This document shows, in pieces, positions 8,940-19,184 of a stretch of DNA of 64,000 bases. Source of the DNA: Candidatus Heimdallarchaeota archaeon (GTDB taxonomy: Archaea; Asgardarchaeota; Heimdallarchaeia; Heimdallarchaeales; Heimdallarchaeaceae); contig JAHLWR010000012.1 of the NCBI GenBank assembly GCA_019057815.1, positions 1 to 64,000 on the forward strand, in the 5' to 3' direction. The position numbers were made by a program, and so were the translations under genes. The notes under the pieces were generated by a model that saw only the letters and a list, made by a program, of their open reading frames with translations, searched no databases and was not told where the DNA came from. The first letter of the stretch is position 1. Each line of letters opens with the position of its first letter.

Positions 8940-11511
8940 TTAACACTCTCTTTGTCTTTTCTTTTTCTTTTTAAATAATGCTTCAGCACAAATCAATATA
9001 GGAATTAATACAATGAAAATACTTATGTTTTCGTAGTATTCAGAGATGGTTACAATTATTGTATCTGATAGAGGATAAGGATCAATAGAGTTGACTGAAC
9101 CATCAATAAGATAGTTGACTGAACCACTATAATCGCTCCAATAGTTCCCTTCCTCTATGGTAACATTGTACCAGATATTGTTTAAACCCTCATCAAATGC
9201 TTGAGAATAAGATTCATTGTAGTTATCAACAAAAGAGTTGTGATATATGACGTTGTCACTTGAGGCAACATCGAAGACGATTCCATAGTTTTCGTTTTCT
9301 TGTATAAGATTCTTTGTGAAATTACTTTCAAGAACTGTTGTAGATTGTATGCCATATATTGTATTCCTATAACAAATATTATCTGAAACAATGAAATTAT
9401 CTACATTGCTCAAGCGGATTCCATATTCGTTGTAGTTACAAGTATTATTAATCATTTTAGTCGTAGAAGCGAAATAAGCTACTATACCATATTTTATCCC
9501 ATTATTGCATGTATTTTCTCTCAAGGTACATGAATCTGTCTGATGGATATAAATGCCATATTCATTGTCATAGCAAATGTTGTTTTCAACATGAAGATAA
9601 TCGGAATAAAAACCTTCAATTCCATACTGATTGGATGAACATTCATTCTCAGTAACAATAGCATTAACCGTGTTTCTTATGTAGATTGCACTATAACAAT
9701 TATTGTATAGTCTATTGTTCTCAATATTTACATTATCAGAATAATAGAATGATATCGCATAAACAGTATTACCAATATCTTGATTCAAAACAGTAACATC
9801 TGAACAGTTTATGAATATTAACTGCCCATATATAGGATTTGAAAGTGTTAATGATTGTTGATCTTTGTAAAAGCCTAATTCTTTATCATTTACAAGATTA
9901 TTATCAACAGAATGGGTTTGATAGTCAGCTAGATTCATATGATAAAGTTCCAAACCATCATTGGTGAACTCATTAAAAGAAATAGTTGCATGTTTACTTA
10001 GATAGATAAACATTCCTTGCTTTACATTGTCAATTAAAATGTTATTTGAAAGTGTAGCGTAATCAGAAACTGCAATCAACCTTATTCCCCAGTTACTTCT
10101 TTGGACAGTATTACCTTCGAGAATCACATTAATTGTGTCATCAATCAAAATCCCATCTAGACCAGAGTCACTCACATTATTATCTGTTAAAATTGAATAA
10201 TCAGCTTGATCTAGTTCTATCCCTTGATTTTTACTCGATGTTACATTATTGTTTGAAATATCTAAATTATTCCCATAGATTGCGTAAATCCCATCATCAC
10301 CACTATTACTTATTTTATTATCAGAAATCCGTGATCCAGTTGATCCAAAAATATAGATTCCGTCCATATTATTGTTTAATGTGTTTCTAGATAAGATAGT
10401 ATTATCTGATATTGATAAGTAAATACCAATACCCGTTTGATCATTGATTTCATTATCTTCAAATACAGAACCTTCGCAATCAAAAGCATAAATCCCATAT
10501 CTACCTCTATCGAAGATGCTGTCTGTTATTGTTGTATTTTCACATACTTGAAGTTTTATTGCTATTGAAGCATTGTAAAAATATTGGTTACTGATATTCA
10601 AACCAATACAATTAGCAAAGAAGAGTTCACCCCAGTTAGGTTGATCAAAAGTAGCATCAATAAGGTTGTAGAAATAGCCGAAAGGTCTCCCATTGACAGT
10701 ATTATCAGTTACAGTCCAATCTTGATAATTACCAGTATCATCATGTAAACTAAATCCATTATTGACAAGAACATTTGAATCAAGGGTTGAACCTGTTGAG
10801 TATCTATGATCGATACCATACCAGAGATTATCAGAAACTATATTGTGATGAACATCAAGATAATCACTACCATATAGATCCATTCCGTAAGTATTGTTAC
10901 TACATGTATTATTGAATATAGAGATATATGAAGATTGATAGACATAAATTCCTTTCCCACCCTCATCTTCAGAACATGTGTTTTCATAAACTAAACAATG
11001 ACTAGAATAACGTATGTAAATACCTCCATTTACGAATGTATTGCCACTTATGGATGATCCATCACAATAATTGTTCAATATACCAGAATAGCGATTATTT
11101 TGGAAAACATTAGATTCAACAAAGGCAGTATAAGATGCAACTTGATCAAGTCTAATGCCATAATCACTTCCAACAAGATAGCAATTATGAATAAGAAAAT
11201 AAACATCAGTGTTCTCAATATAAATTGCATTACCTAGTGTTGCCGTTATATTATAGCCTGTAATAATATATGGATCTCCAAATTGTACCAGCTCCTGGAA
11301 AATTGTATCCACTAGGACCAAATGCGCTATTATTTAGGATTTCAATAGGACTGTGAGAAACATAATCTAATTCATGCAGATCTTCTGTAGAGTTTGGTAA
11401 AGATTGCGAATCAATTGTTATTTTAAACACAAAAAAGCTTGATGCGACCAAAGAAATTAACAGATAAACTGCAAGATTCTTACTTTTATTATTAATCAAC
11501 ATGAAGTTCAT
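8940..11511 (-). CDS. Parallel beta-helix surface protein, frameshifted near its start
   Basis: The signal peptide and the start of the mature chain are in one frame (11511 to about 11280: VYLLISLVASSFF, then HSPIEILNN and FPGAG). The rest is in another frame (DPYIITGYNIT onward, to 8940). In relatives PGSGT and DPYIIEGYNIT are adjacent, so one base is missing near 11285 (ACAATTTGGAGAT). The body consists of about 25 right-handed beta-helix turns of the NosD/PbH1 kind (Y.I....N...N..Y.I). It ends with NYWSDYSG, a terminal cap seen in archaeal relatives, a membrane helix (ISIFIVLIPILI) and a Lys-rich tail. An extracellular carbohydrate-binding or structural role is inferred from the fold. The frameshift may be real or a consensus error. 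Confidence 0.75.
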
Positions 11512-11729
11512 TATAAGGGTACATCAAATTGTCTTATATAATTTTCCCAAAATTAATGTTTACGATTATACATTGATTAAAAATGAAGTTTTTGAGTTAG
11601 ATGACACAAATGGTCCAGAAATAACTCTTACACAACAATCACCTCCCTCTCCTTATATAATTCACTCTAAGAAAAAAAGGAACAAATAACAAGACTATAC
11701 TTTATTCGCTGAAGAACAAGATGATTCCA

Positions 11730-12815
11730 TCAAAGTATAATCACCTTAGAAGGATCAACGTAAAGAAATATTTTTTGATCAGAACTTAAAATGTCTTCAA
11801 AGGCTTCCTTATCGACATCTATTTTTGCATAATCGAATTTTTCTCCTTCTAATTCAATTACAGCTCTAATCGTTCTTTCATCTCTTTGAACCATGGATTT
11901 GACTTCTCCTTTAAACTCTATGAAGTGAGATTTCTCTAGGTCACTAATAGATTTTTTTTCAAGTGAAGGTTTGAAACTAGAAGGAGAGATACTTATACCT
12001 GTTATTTTCTTATTTGTTTGCTTTGTAAGTTTAATTTCACCTATTGTCGTATTCAAAATAGTGTTTTCATCTGTTTCTTCAATATAATAAACAGGCCAAA
12101 CATTAGGTAACCCCATAATTTGTGCTACCAGATAGTTCTTTGGAGAATTATCTATAAATGTAACCGTCCCTATTTGCTGTACTTTACCATCATAAATTAC
12201 AGCTACTCTATCAGAAATTAAACGGGCTTCTTCTTGGTTATGAGTCACATAGATTGTCGTTGTTTCAGTTTCTTTTTGTATCCTACGTATTGTCAGTGCT
12301 AGTGCTTCTCTTCCTGTTGCATCTATGCTTGAAAGAGGTTCATCCAACAGAAGTACATTAGGTTTAATTGCCATTGCTCTAGCTAATGCAACTCTTTGCT
12401 TCTGACCGCCACTTATTTCGCTTGGAAATCTATCTAATAACTCTTCTATTTGTGTTAATTCAGCTACCCAGCTGATTTTTTCTTTAATCTCTTCTTTTGA
12501 TTTTTTATGAGATTTTAAGCCAAAGGAAACATTACTTTTTACTGTCATATGAGGGAATAAGACTTGAGCTTGAGGTACATAGCCCATCTTTCTCTTTTGA
12601 GGAGGGACATGGGTAATGTCTTCACCTTCTATAATTATTTTCCCTTTTTCAGGTTCAATAATACCAGCTATAATTTTTATTAGAGTTGTTTTCCCACATC
12701 CACTTTCTCCTAAAATAACTAGAAGTTCACCATGCTCTACATATAACTGTAAATCTTCAAGAATGTATTTTTTCTCATATCTCATGGACAGGTCATGAAT
12801 CTCTAGATTTACCAT
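11730..12815 (-). CDS. ABC transporter ATP-binding protein, thiamine type (ThiQ-like)
   Basis: The 361-residue ATPase of a thiamine or thiamine-phosphate importer. It has Walker A GESGCGKT near residue 36, the signature SGGQKQR near 135, Walker B VLLLDEP near 155, the D-loop SSID and the switch His (THNQEEA). Residues 240-361 form an extra beta-rich regulatory domain of the MOI/TOBE type found in Fe3+, sulfate and thiamine importers. The start codon is 2 bp from the stop of the permease gene, so all three importer genes form one operon transcribed leftward. Substrate assignment rests on the ThiB-like binding protein and the ThiR neighbour. Confidence 0.85.
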   Translation of the reverse strand: MVNLEIHDLSMRYEKKYILEDLQLYVEHGELLVILGESGCGKTTLIKIIAGIIEPEKGKIIIEGEDITHVPPQKRKMGYVPQAQVLFPHMTVKSNVSFGLKSHKKSKEEIKEKISWVAELTQIEELLDRFPSEISGGQKQRVALARAMAIKPNVLLLDEPLSSIDATGREALALTIRRIQKETETTTIYVTHNQEEARLISDRVAVIYDGKVQQIGTVTFIDNSPKNYLVAQIMGLPNVWPVYYIEETDENTILNTTIGEIKLTKQTNKKITGISISPSSFKPSLEKKSISDLEKSHFIEFKGEVKSMVQRDERTIRAVIELEGEKFDYAKIDVDKEAFEDILSSDQKIFLYVDPSKVIIL

Positions 12816-12817
12816 TT

Positions 12818-14578
12818 TTACACCTTTAAGTCAATATCTCCTATTCTCTGAATCATTATAAAACATAATATTGTTATAAGAATTAACATACTCGCCATAG
12901 CTGCTGGCAGTTGTAAAGTGTGACTCCCAAAAAGATTGTATATTCCAACAGATAACGTACCATATTCTGTTCGGACAAGGAAGTTTGTAGCTCCAAATTC
13001 ACCTAGACTTATAGCAAAAGAAAAGATTCCACCTACTATCAAACCTTTCAATATTAGAGGAAGTTCAATTTTTGCAAAAATCTTCAACCTAGAAGCTCCT
13101 AGCGTTGAGGCTACATTAAGCAATTCAACATCAATTCGATTATAACTTGCAAGAATAGAACGAGTTGCAAAAGGAACACTGATGAGAACATGAGCTAGAA
13201 TAATGAAAATCCAAACAGCGTCATTAAACCAACTGAAAGTTCTGAATTGTAGAAATAGACCTACAGCTAAGGTTATGGATGAAGTAGCCATTGGTAATAA
13301 GATAAGGTATGAAATAATACCTTCAACCCTAGAAGTCTGGTATTTTCTTAATCGTTGAAATTTGTTACGGATAATAAATACGAGAGAAAGAGAGATCAGG
13401 ATAGTTATTATCATATTCAAAGATGCAAACCAAAGAGTGTTGAGAAGCATCCGTAATGGGTCATTATGTAAATATGCATTGTATTCAGTCGAAAACAGCT
13501 GCCTATACCCCCAAAAAGCGGAGACAGATTCAATTGCCGGTTTAAATGATTCAATGAAAATTGCTAAAATTGGAGCGAAGGTAAATATGAAAAGCAAAAT
13601 CATGTAGACAATAGAAATAAATACAACAATCTTTTTTCCAGTGTTAAATCTTCGAAAACTAATCTTTTCTTTCTGAAGAGATTTCTCCTTTCCCACTGCC
13701 ATTTTTCTTGTCCGTTTTTCTGAAATAAGATAGAAAACTATGATAAGAGTATTTATTATTAATTGGATGACAGCTAGAGCTGTTCCACTCTGAAAATCTA
13801 ATGATCTAACCATCTCCTTGTATATTCGTACTTCCAGTGTTTGAAATCTTACTTGACCTAGATATAGAACAATTGCAAAGCTATTGAAAGCATAAATGAA
13901 GACCAATAGACTAGCTGAAACAATATGATTGAAAATTTGAGGGAAAATTATTTTCCTAAATCTTTTCCATTTACTTGTTCCAAGAGTTTTTGCAACATCT
14001 ATTAAATCATAATCGATATTTTCCCACGCAGGGATGGTTATTCTGATTATAACAGATATATTATAGAAAATGTGAGCTATTAGAATACCTTCAATTGAAC
14101 CAAAAATATTAATTAAAGGGTTATTTGAACCTGAAATTGTTTGCCAGATAGTATTCACCCACCCTTTGTCATCATATGTAATTATGAACCCTAAAAGGAC
14201 TACAATTGGAGGAAGTACAAAAGGAATTGTGAGCAAATTTATGAGAACTTTTTTTCCTCTGAATTCATATTTTGCTAAAAAATAACTAGCTGGTAAGCCT
14301 ATAACTAGACAGATAATAGTAGAAAGAAAAGCTTGGTAAAAGCTAAAAATTAATGCAGATCTGTTCATTGGAGAATTTATTACATCTGAAAAGTAATCTA
14401 GAGTAAGTTTACCTTGCTCAATAAAAGAGAATTTCAATATTCTTGTTAAAGGTACATAGAAGAAAAACAGAAAGAAGAGAACAATAACTAAAGAAGCTGT
14501 AGCAATGATTACTTTATTTAGTAACTCATCCTTTGTTCCGATTCTCTTCTTAAGGTTAAATGAAGGAAAGGTCATCAC
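12818..14578 (-). CDS. ABC transporter permease, two fused domains (ThiP/FbpB type)
   Basis: A 586-residue membrane protein with about twelve helices in two homologous halves. Each half carries the EAA loop that docks to the ATPase (DVAKTLGTSKWKRFRKIIFP near 200; NVASTLGASRLKIFAKIELP near 490). Fused permeases with this layout are typical of ThiP and FbpB. It lies 2 bp upstream of the ATPase gene and 19 bp downstream of the binding-protein gene. It would form the translocation pore for the cargo of the ThiB-like protein. Confidence 0.88.
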   Translation of the reverse strand: MMTFPSFNLKKRIGTKDELLNKVIIATASLVIVLFFLFFFYVPLTRILKFSFIEQGKLTLDYFSDVINSPMNRSALIFSFYQAFLSTIICLVIGLPASYFLAKYEFRGKKVLINLLTIPFVLPPIVVLLGFIITYDDKGWVNTIWQTISGSNNPLINIFGSIEGILIAHIFYNISVIIRITIPAWENIDYDLIDVAKTLGTSKWKRFRKIIFPQIFNHIVSASLLVFIYAFNSFAIVLYLGQVRFQTLEVRIYKEMVRSLDFQSGTALAVIQLIINTLIIVFYLISEKRTRKMAVGKEKSLQKEKISFRRFNTGKKIVVFISIVYMILLFIFTFAPILAIFIESFKPAIESVSAFWGYRQLFSTEYNAYLHNDPLRMLLNTLWFASLNMIITILISLSLVFIIRNKFQRLRKYQTSRVEGIISYLILLPMATSSITLAVGLFLQFRTFSWFNDAVWIFIILAHVLISVPFATRSILASYNRIDVELLNVASTLGASRLKIFAKIELPLILKGLIVGGIFSFAISLGEFGATNFLVRTEYGTLSVGIYNLFGSHTLQLPAAMASMLILITILCFIMIQRIGDIDLKV

Positions 14579-14597
14579 CTAACTTAACCTTTGTTTA

Positions 14598-15806
14598 TTA
14601 TCGTTTCTTCTTTCGTAGATAAATGAATGCAGTTACAAACAAAGCTGAAAATGTTATAACCAGTCCTGAATAAGATATTTTACCTGCAAAGATTTCTTCC
14701 CATTCGTCAAGCCAGAAGTCTAGATTATTCTCTAAAGTTTCTAAAGGTATTAGATTGTTGAGTATATCAACTGTATCAGGATTAATAGCGGAATTAGCGA
14801 AACATTCAGGAACCTCCGCATATTTATTTGCGGGATACATCCAATTATGAGTAGCTATCTGATCTTGAAGTTCCTTACTTAAGAACCAATCAATAAATAT
14901 CTTAGCATTTTCTTCGTTAGGAGCGCCATTTACCAATCCTAAGCCTTCTATTTGCAACCAAGCATTATCTAAACTATTTTCGTGAGTTAAATAAGCAACA
15001 GCTGAATAGTCATCGTAAGTGCATGCACTATATGCAGGACTTGTTCCATAGGATATCATAATTGGTCTATCTGCTTCTTCAGAATACCAAATGTCAAAAG
15101 CTTCACTCCAACTGGAAGCAATTCTTAAGTCTTTATTAGCTTCTTCCCACCAATCTCTCCAATCAGATTCTAATAAACCACTAATATCCAGGCTAGAATC
15201 TCCTAAGACAGCTATTGTCCAAAGAAGGAATCCAAGACCTGGCGAACTAAAAATTGGATTTTCAACTACCATTTTCTTGTCAAGATCTAAATCTAGAATA
15301 TCATCTAATGTGAGAGAATCTAATTCCGGAACTGTAGTAATATTTAATCGATTTGTATCAATCCACAAAGCTATAACACCATAGTCATACGGGAGCAAAT
15401 AATGATCTGGATCAAGATTTTCGATTAAACTTGAAGAGATATTAGAAAGAACTGGAGAATGATAAGGTTCTAAGATGCTTTCGTTTAGAGCTTTGAAGAT
15501 AAGTATATTATCAAGGCCGATAAGAACATCAGCAATTGGGTTATCTTTTTCTAAAATAGCTCTTGACAAAACTTCATTGGAATCATCTAATCGTAACAGC
15601 TGAATCTCTTCTTTTGGAATCCCACTATAATTCGAGAAAGCACCGATTAAGTCATAAGATACAGGTTCATTTAACAAGGATTTATAAGTGTAAATAGTCA
15701 ACTGATAATCAGTAGCAGCAGATGTATATATAGGAGTGCTATAGCATAACGGGATTAAGAACAAAAATAAGAATAAGCTTACTATGAACGCTCTTTTCAT
15801 GTTCAT
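14598..15806 (-). CDS. Thiamine-type ABC substrate-binding protein (ThiB/TbpA family)
   Basis: 402 residues with an N-terminal signal peptide (FIVSLFLFLFLIPLCYS) and a C-terminal membrane helix plus Lys/Arg tail, so it is tethered outside the cell. Family features of ThiB are visible: ADVLIGLDN near residue 90, LPYDYGVIALWID near 140, SSPGLGFLLWT near 200, SYGTSPAYS near 275 and a final WMYPAN. These support thiamine, TMP or TPP as ligand over Fe3+. It is the first gene of the operon and starts 75 bp from the divergent thiR-like gene, so the shared promoter region (15807-15880) probably holds the regulator's site. Confidence 0.85.
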   Translation of the reverse strand: MNMKRAFIVSLFLFLFLIPLCYSTPIYTSAATDYQLTIYTYKSLLNEPVSYDLIGAFSNYSGIPKEEIQLLRLDDSNEVLSRAILEKDNPIADVLIGLDNILIFKALNESILEPYHSPVLSNISSSLIENLDPDHYLLPYDYGVIALWIDTNRLNITTVPELDSLTLDDILDLDLDKKMVVENPIFSSPGLGFLLWTIAVLGDSSLDISGLLESDWRDWWEEANKDLRIASSWSEAFDIWYSEEADRPIMISYGTSPAYSACTYDDYSAVAYLTHENSLDNAWLQIEGLGLVNGAPNEENAKIFIDWFLSKELQDQIATHNWMYPANKYAEVPECFANSAINPDTVDILNNLIPLETLENNLDFWLDEWEEIFAGKISYSGLVITFSALFVTAFIYLRKKKR

Positions 15807-15880
15807 CAGAGCTCTTCTTTACACAACATTCATAAAGATTTGCGTCTTAATTATATATGCCCCCTATAAAGTGATATAAA

Positions 15881-16807
15881 ATGAGATTCCCTTGCGAATA
15901 TGTTGCGAATACCTTTCTTCCAGGTTTGAGAGTAAGAATAGCAAAGAAAATGAGTATGAGAGGATATCCACAAACGAAAATCGCTATACATCTTGGAGTC
16001 AAACAACCTGTCATTGCTTCATATCTTAGAAAAACTTTAGATGATATTGATAACAGCATTATGGCAGGGATTTTAGATGAGTTAGCAGAAAGAATAACAT
16101 CTGATTTTGTTAAAGGAAATAATCTAGAAACTATTATGAGAACAATTTGTACTAGATGCAAGAAGCTAAGGATGGATAACATCCTTTGCTCAATCCATAA
16201 AAAACTTCTACCTGAAATAGCTAAAATACAACGATGTACAATTTGTAGAGGTGATATTGAAAGTTTAACGTCGCTAGAGAATGTAAAAATATTACAATCA
16301 TTAGAAGAAGCACTAACTAATATTAAGGAAATTGATAATATTTCACATTGGATTCCTGAAATAGGTGCTCAACTAGCAACATGTCGCGAAAAAACTGAAA
16401 ACCTTGACGATATTGCTAGTTTTCCAGGAAGAATAATAAAAGTGAAAGATGACATCAAAACAGTTAGTTTACCAGAGTTTAGTTCTTCCAGAACTATGTC
16501 TCCTTTACTAATCTGGCTTCACAAAATAGAACCAAGAATAAAATGGATCTTTTCAATAAAAAACAGAACGGAGCTAAAAATGAAGCTAGAAAATTTCAAT
16601 ATACCTTTCATAGAAACAATGTTCTTGGATACAAAATGGAATGAAACTTTAAACAATTTGAAGTCATATAGTAACTTTTCACAAATAAAAGTTATTTTAG
16701 ATACTAGTGGTCCAGGATATGAAGCGATAGCATATATTATAGCTCAAGAAGTAGATGAATTACTTGAAATAACTAAAAGCATATGTCTAAACAAACTAAA
16801 TCCCTAA
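15881..16807 (+). CDS. thiR: HTH-ThiN regulator of thiamine genes (ThiR-like)
   Basis: 308 residues. Residues 10-55 form a helix-turn-helix (YPQTKIAIHLGVKQPVIASY). Residues 85-125 hold Cys pairs (CTRC, CTIC) that may bind metal. The C-terminal 130 residues look like a ThiN domain, which binds or makes thiamine phosphate, with the conserved DTSGPGYEAIAYI near 275. In archaea, HTH-ThiN proteins without the ThiD part are transcriptional regulators of thiamine biosynthesis and uptake. The gene points away from thiB-thiP-thiQ across a 74-bp gap, an arrangement that fits ligand-dependent repression of the importer. The ATG at 15881 has an almost leaderless context. Confidence 0.8.
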   Translation: MRFPCEYVANTFLPGLRVRIAKKMSMRGYPQTKIAIHLGVKQPVIASYLRKTLDDIDNSIMAGILDELAERITSDFVKGNNLETIMRTICTRCKKLRMDNILCSIHKKLLPEIAKIQRCTICRGDIESLTSLENVKILQSLEEALTNIKEIDNISHWIPEIGAQLATCREKTENLDDIASFPGRIIKVKDDIKTVSLPEFSSSRTMSPLLIWLHKIEPRIKWIFSIKNRTELKMKLENFNIPFIETMFLDTKWNETLNNLKSYSNFSQIKVILDTSGPGYEAIAYIIAQEVDELLEITKSICLNKLNP

Positions 16808-16846
16808 ATCCAGAATATTTTTAATATAGCTTGAAATACACATCAA

Positions 16847-16981
16847 ATGACAATAATGGCTAGTGCATTCTTAGGTACCTTACTTTTCTTAGTTTCTATT
16901 GCATCTTTGACAGCTCTTTCAGTGTTTTTATTTGTTTACACTCTCCGACATAGACCAGAAGAGGAAGAAAGCCTTGTCTAA
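16847..16981 (+). CDS. Small single-span membrane protein
   Basis: A 44-residue ORF just after thiR. Residues 5-32 form one strong membrane helix (FLGTLLFLVSIASL then ALSVFLFVYTL), followed by a charged RHRPEEEE tail. TTTTTAATATAG at about 16818 is a possible TATA box. Function unknown; the clear helix and tail argue against chance. Confidence 0.5.
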   Translation: MTIMASAFLGTLLFLVSIASLTALSVFLFVYTLRHRPEEEESLV

Positions 16982-17080
16982 TACTCTGTCCAAATAAGAA
17001 ATAGGGTTTTGTTCTTCTATCTTTCTCATTTTAATGATTTCTCAACAAACGTTATAAGTTGAAAAATTCTAATATAATTT

Positions 17081-17731
17081 GTGGAAACTGAGATAGTTAG
17101 CATTAATCCAGATATTCCAGAAGAGGAAAAAATTTTACTAGCTGTTAATTTGATTAAAAAAGGAGAAATTATAGGTTTTCCTACGGAGACAGTTTACGGT
17201 TTAGCAGCTGATGCGTTTAATGAAAGAGCGGTAGTAAAACTATTTGAAATCAAAAGACGACCGAAAGATATTCCTCTAACGATACAAATAGCCTCTATTG
17301 ACAAACTCTCTGATGTTATAGCTATGAAAACAGATCTAGTTGAAACACTAGCAAGAGATATGTGGCCTGGTCCTTTAACTTTGGTTCTGGAAAAAAAAGA
17401 GATAATACCCAACATAGTTACAGCTGGAAAAAAAACGGTTGGAATCAGGATTCCAGCAAATAGAATAGCTTTGAAGCTTCTGGAGCTCTTGGAAACACCT
17501 ATTGTAGCTCCTAGTGCGAATTTCTATCATGAGTATAGTCCCACGTCTGCAAAACAAGTGCGAGATAATTTCAATAATATAATACCTATGATTCTTGACG
17601 GTGGGGAAAGTAAAATTGGAATCGCATCAACAATTGTAGATTTAACTACAGAACCACCAAGAATTTTGAGAGAAGGTTCTATAACTAAAGATTATCTAAA
17701 AATGCATATTCCAAATTTGAGAACCTTTTAA
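17081..17731 (+). CDS. tsaC: L-threonylcarbamoyladenylate synthase (TsaC/Sua5 family)
   Basis: This enzyme makes threonylcarbamoyl-AMP from Thr, bicarbonate and ATP for the t6A modification of tRNAs that read ANN codons. The 216 residues match a single YrdC/TsaC domain: GEIIGFPTETVYGLAADA near 30, the KRRP strip near 60, MWPGPLTLVL near 103, GIRIPAN near 127, PIVAPSAN near 145 and STIVDLT near 190. The extra C-terminal Sua5 domain is absent. The start is a GTG; no ATG fits. The gene stands alone with a TATA-like TTATAAG at 17053. Confidence 0.93.
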   Translation: METEIVSINPDIPEEEKILLAVNLIKKGEIIGFPTETVYGLAADAFNERAVVKLFEIKRRPKDIPLTIQIASIDKLSDVIAMKTDLVETLARDMWPGPLTLVLEKKEIIPNIVTAGKKTVGIRIPANRIALKLLELLETPIVAPSANFYHEYSPTSAKQVRDNFNNIIPMILDGGESKIGIASTIVDLTTEPPRILREGSITKDYLKMHIPNLRTF

Positions 17732-17807
17732 TGATAATGGTCAGAGAAAATCATTGTACTGAGCAATATTTTTAATAAGAAGTTCCATAAACTATTATGT
17801 GATACAT

Positions 17808-18452
17808 ATGTCAACAGAAGTAATTTTTTGGGATAACGATACTCAGAGAGATCTTATCGAACCTGATGGTAAATTGTATGTTAAAGATGCTGAAAATATT
17901 AAAGATAATCTAAACAAACTATCACAATATGCTCATTTAAACGGCATAAGAATACTAGGATCTATTATTTATCACTCAATAACAGATCCTGAAATAGATG
18001 AAGAAAATCCAGATTATAAAGAAACTTTTCCACCACATTGTTTAATGAATGAACCTGGATCAGAGAAAATAATGGAAACACGTTCTGAAATTACTCAATG
18101 GGTAGACCCTATCTCTTACCCTGAAGATAAAGTTATAGAAGTGATTGAAACTAAGGGTCCCATTATTTTTAGAAAGACAAAATTTGATGTGTTTTCAAAT
18201 CCAAATATAGATGTTTTTCTGGATAGAATAAACCCGAAAAAAATTGTAATTTATGGTGTAGCTGCAGATATTAGTCTAAAACACTCAATAGAAGGATTAT
18301 TGAAAAAGAAGAAGTACGAATTGTTTCTGGTTATTGATGCTATAGAAGGAATCGATGAAAACTCAACTAGAGAACTTATTGAGAAATGGGCTAGTCAAAA
18401 AGTCACAACTCTAACAACAGAATCTATATTGCAAGGAGCTTACTCGAAATAG
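17808..18452 (+). CDS. Isochorismatase-fold hydrolase homologue without the catalytic Cys
   Basis: About 214 residues of the nicotinamidase/isochorismatase fold. The first catalytic Asp is in FWDNDTQRDLI and the catalytic Lys probably in FRKTKFDVFS. The nucleophile loop, normally G(V/A)ATDxCV, reads GVAADISLK, so Ser stands where Cys is expected. Either the chemistry differs or the protein has another role. Residues 60-100 hold an insert rich in acidic residues, His and Cys (ETFPPHCLMNEPGSEK), as in archaeal relatives. An in-frame GTG at 17799 is an alternative start. NAD salvage or another amide hydrolysis would be the family expectation, but the missing Cys makes this uncertain. Confidence 0.7.
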   Translation: MSTEVIFWDNDTQRDLIEPDGKLYVKDAENIKDNLNKLSQYAHLNGIRILGSIIYHSITDPEIDEENPDYKETFPPHCLMNEPGSEKIMETRSEITQWVDPISYPEDKVIEVIETKGPIIFRKTKFDVFSNPNIDVFLDRINPKKIVIYGVAADISLKHSIEGLLKKKKYELFLVIDAIEGIDENSTRELIEKWASQKVTTLTTESILQGAYSK

Positions 18453-18515
18453 TAAAGAAATTAATAGGAAACTATTACTGATAGCTTCTACTGATAGCTT
18501 CCCCCCTCGACGAAA

Positions 18516-18536
18516 GGTTAAAATAGTATTTTAACC
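18516..18536. promoter_or_regulatory. Perfect 21-bp palindrome before the 18548 operon
   Basis: GGTTAAAATA-G-TATTTTAACC, perfectly symmetrical, 11 bp before the ATG at 18548. It overlaps where a TATA box or leader would lie, so a bound dimer should block transcription. Just upstream, the 14-mer CTACTGATAGCTTC-like sequence is repeated (18474-18501). Confidence 0.5.
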
Positions 18537-18547
18537 GAATTGAGTTT

Positions 18548-19180
18548 ATGTTTATTGATGAAAATAGCTCTAATGAAAATAAATCAGACATTTCCATCCT
18601 TACAAGGGACCAGCAAATCTTGCTCTATACCATAGATTATATGATTAAATGGGTAAAAGGAGGAGACCACTTTCTACAAATACCTGAAGAGAGGACATGG
18701 ATAAAAGAGCTACCTTTGTGGGCTGTGATATATTATCAAATTGTTAAAGGAACATATGAAACATACGACTATGCTCCAACTTCTATCCAATTTTTTGGTC
18801 GAAGTAGCTTTACAGTTAACCTGTCTTATGAAGGTGTAGATGATATAGAGGATTTGAGAGAACTAGAGATTATCGATAAAATCCGACTTAGTACTTCTCA
18901 ACACGGTTTTGTTACAGCATATAGAATTACAGAATATGGAAATAAATTGTTAGTTTTAATTCCTGAAGATGTGAAAGATGAAGTACATGGCTTATTTTAC
19001 TGCAAACACTGTAAAACACACCTAAATTTCCTTATGAATATTGGTGACGAACCTGAAATCAAGATAGATTGTCCAGAGTGCGATGTGTCAGATTTTGAAT
19101 TATCGTTTTTAAAAAGTGAGGATGTAAGTTATATTTCTGAACCTTACTTTCTAAGAATATCTAAAAAACTTGTAGGGTGA
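18548..19180 (+). CDS. Unknown protein with C-terminal zinc ribbon
   Basis: A 210-residue soluble protein I do not recognise. Residues 15-140 are mixed helix and strand and end like a winged helix (VTAYRITEYGNKLLVLIP). Residues 152-180 form a zinc ribbon (FYCKHCKTHLNF, then CPECDVSDFE). The stop is 4 bp before the ATG of the next gene, so the two form an operon, probably controlled through the palindrome at 18516-18536. A DNA-binding or adaptor role is possible, but nothing shown by the sequence decides it. Confidence 0.6.
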   Translation: MFIDENSSNENKSDISILTRDQQILLYTIDYMIKWVKGGDHFLQIPEERTWIKELPLWAVIYYQIVKGTYETYDYAPTSIQFFGRSSFTVNLSYEGVDDIEDLRELEIIDKIRLSTSQHGFVTAYRITEYGNKLLVLIPEDVKDEVHGLFYCKHCKTHLNFLMNIGDEPEIKIDCPECDVSDFELSFLKSEDVSYISEPYFLRISKKLVG

Positions 19181-19184
19181 GGTA

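Noticed and set aside
11501-11689. 62-residue plus-strand ORF upstream of the beta-helix gene
   Set aside because: It overlaps the signal peptide region of the divergent gene and has no domain or ribosome site.
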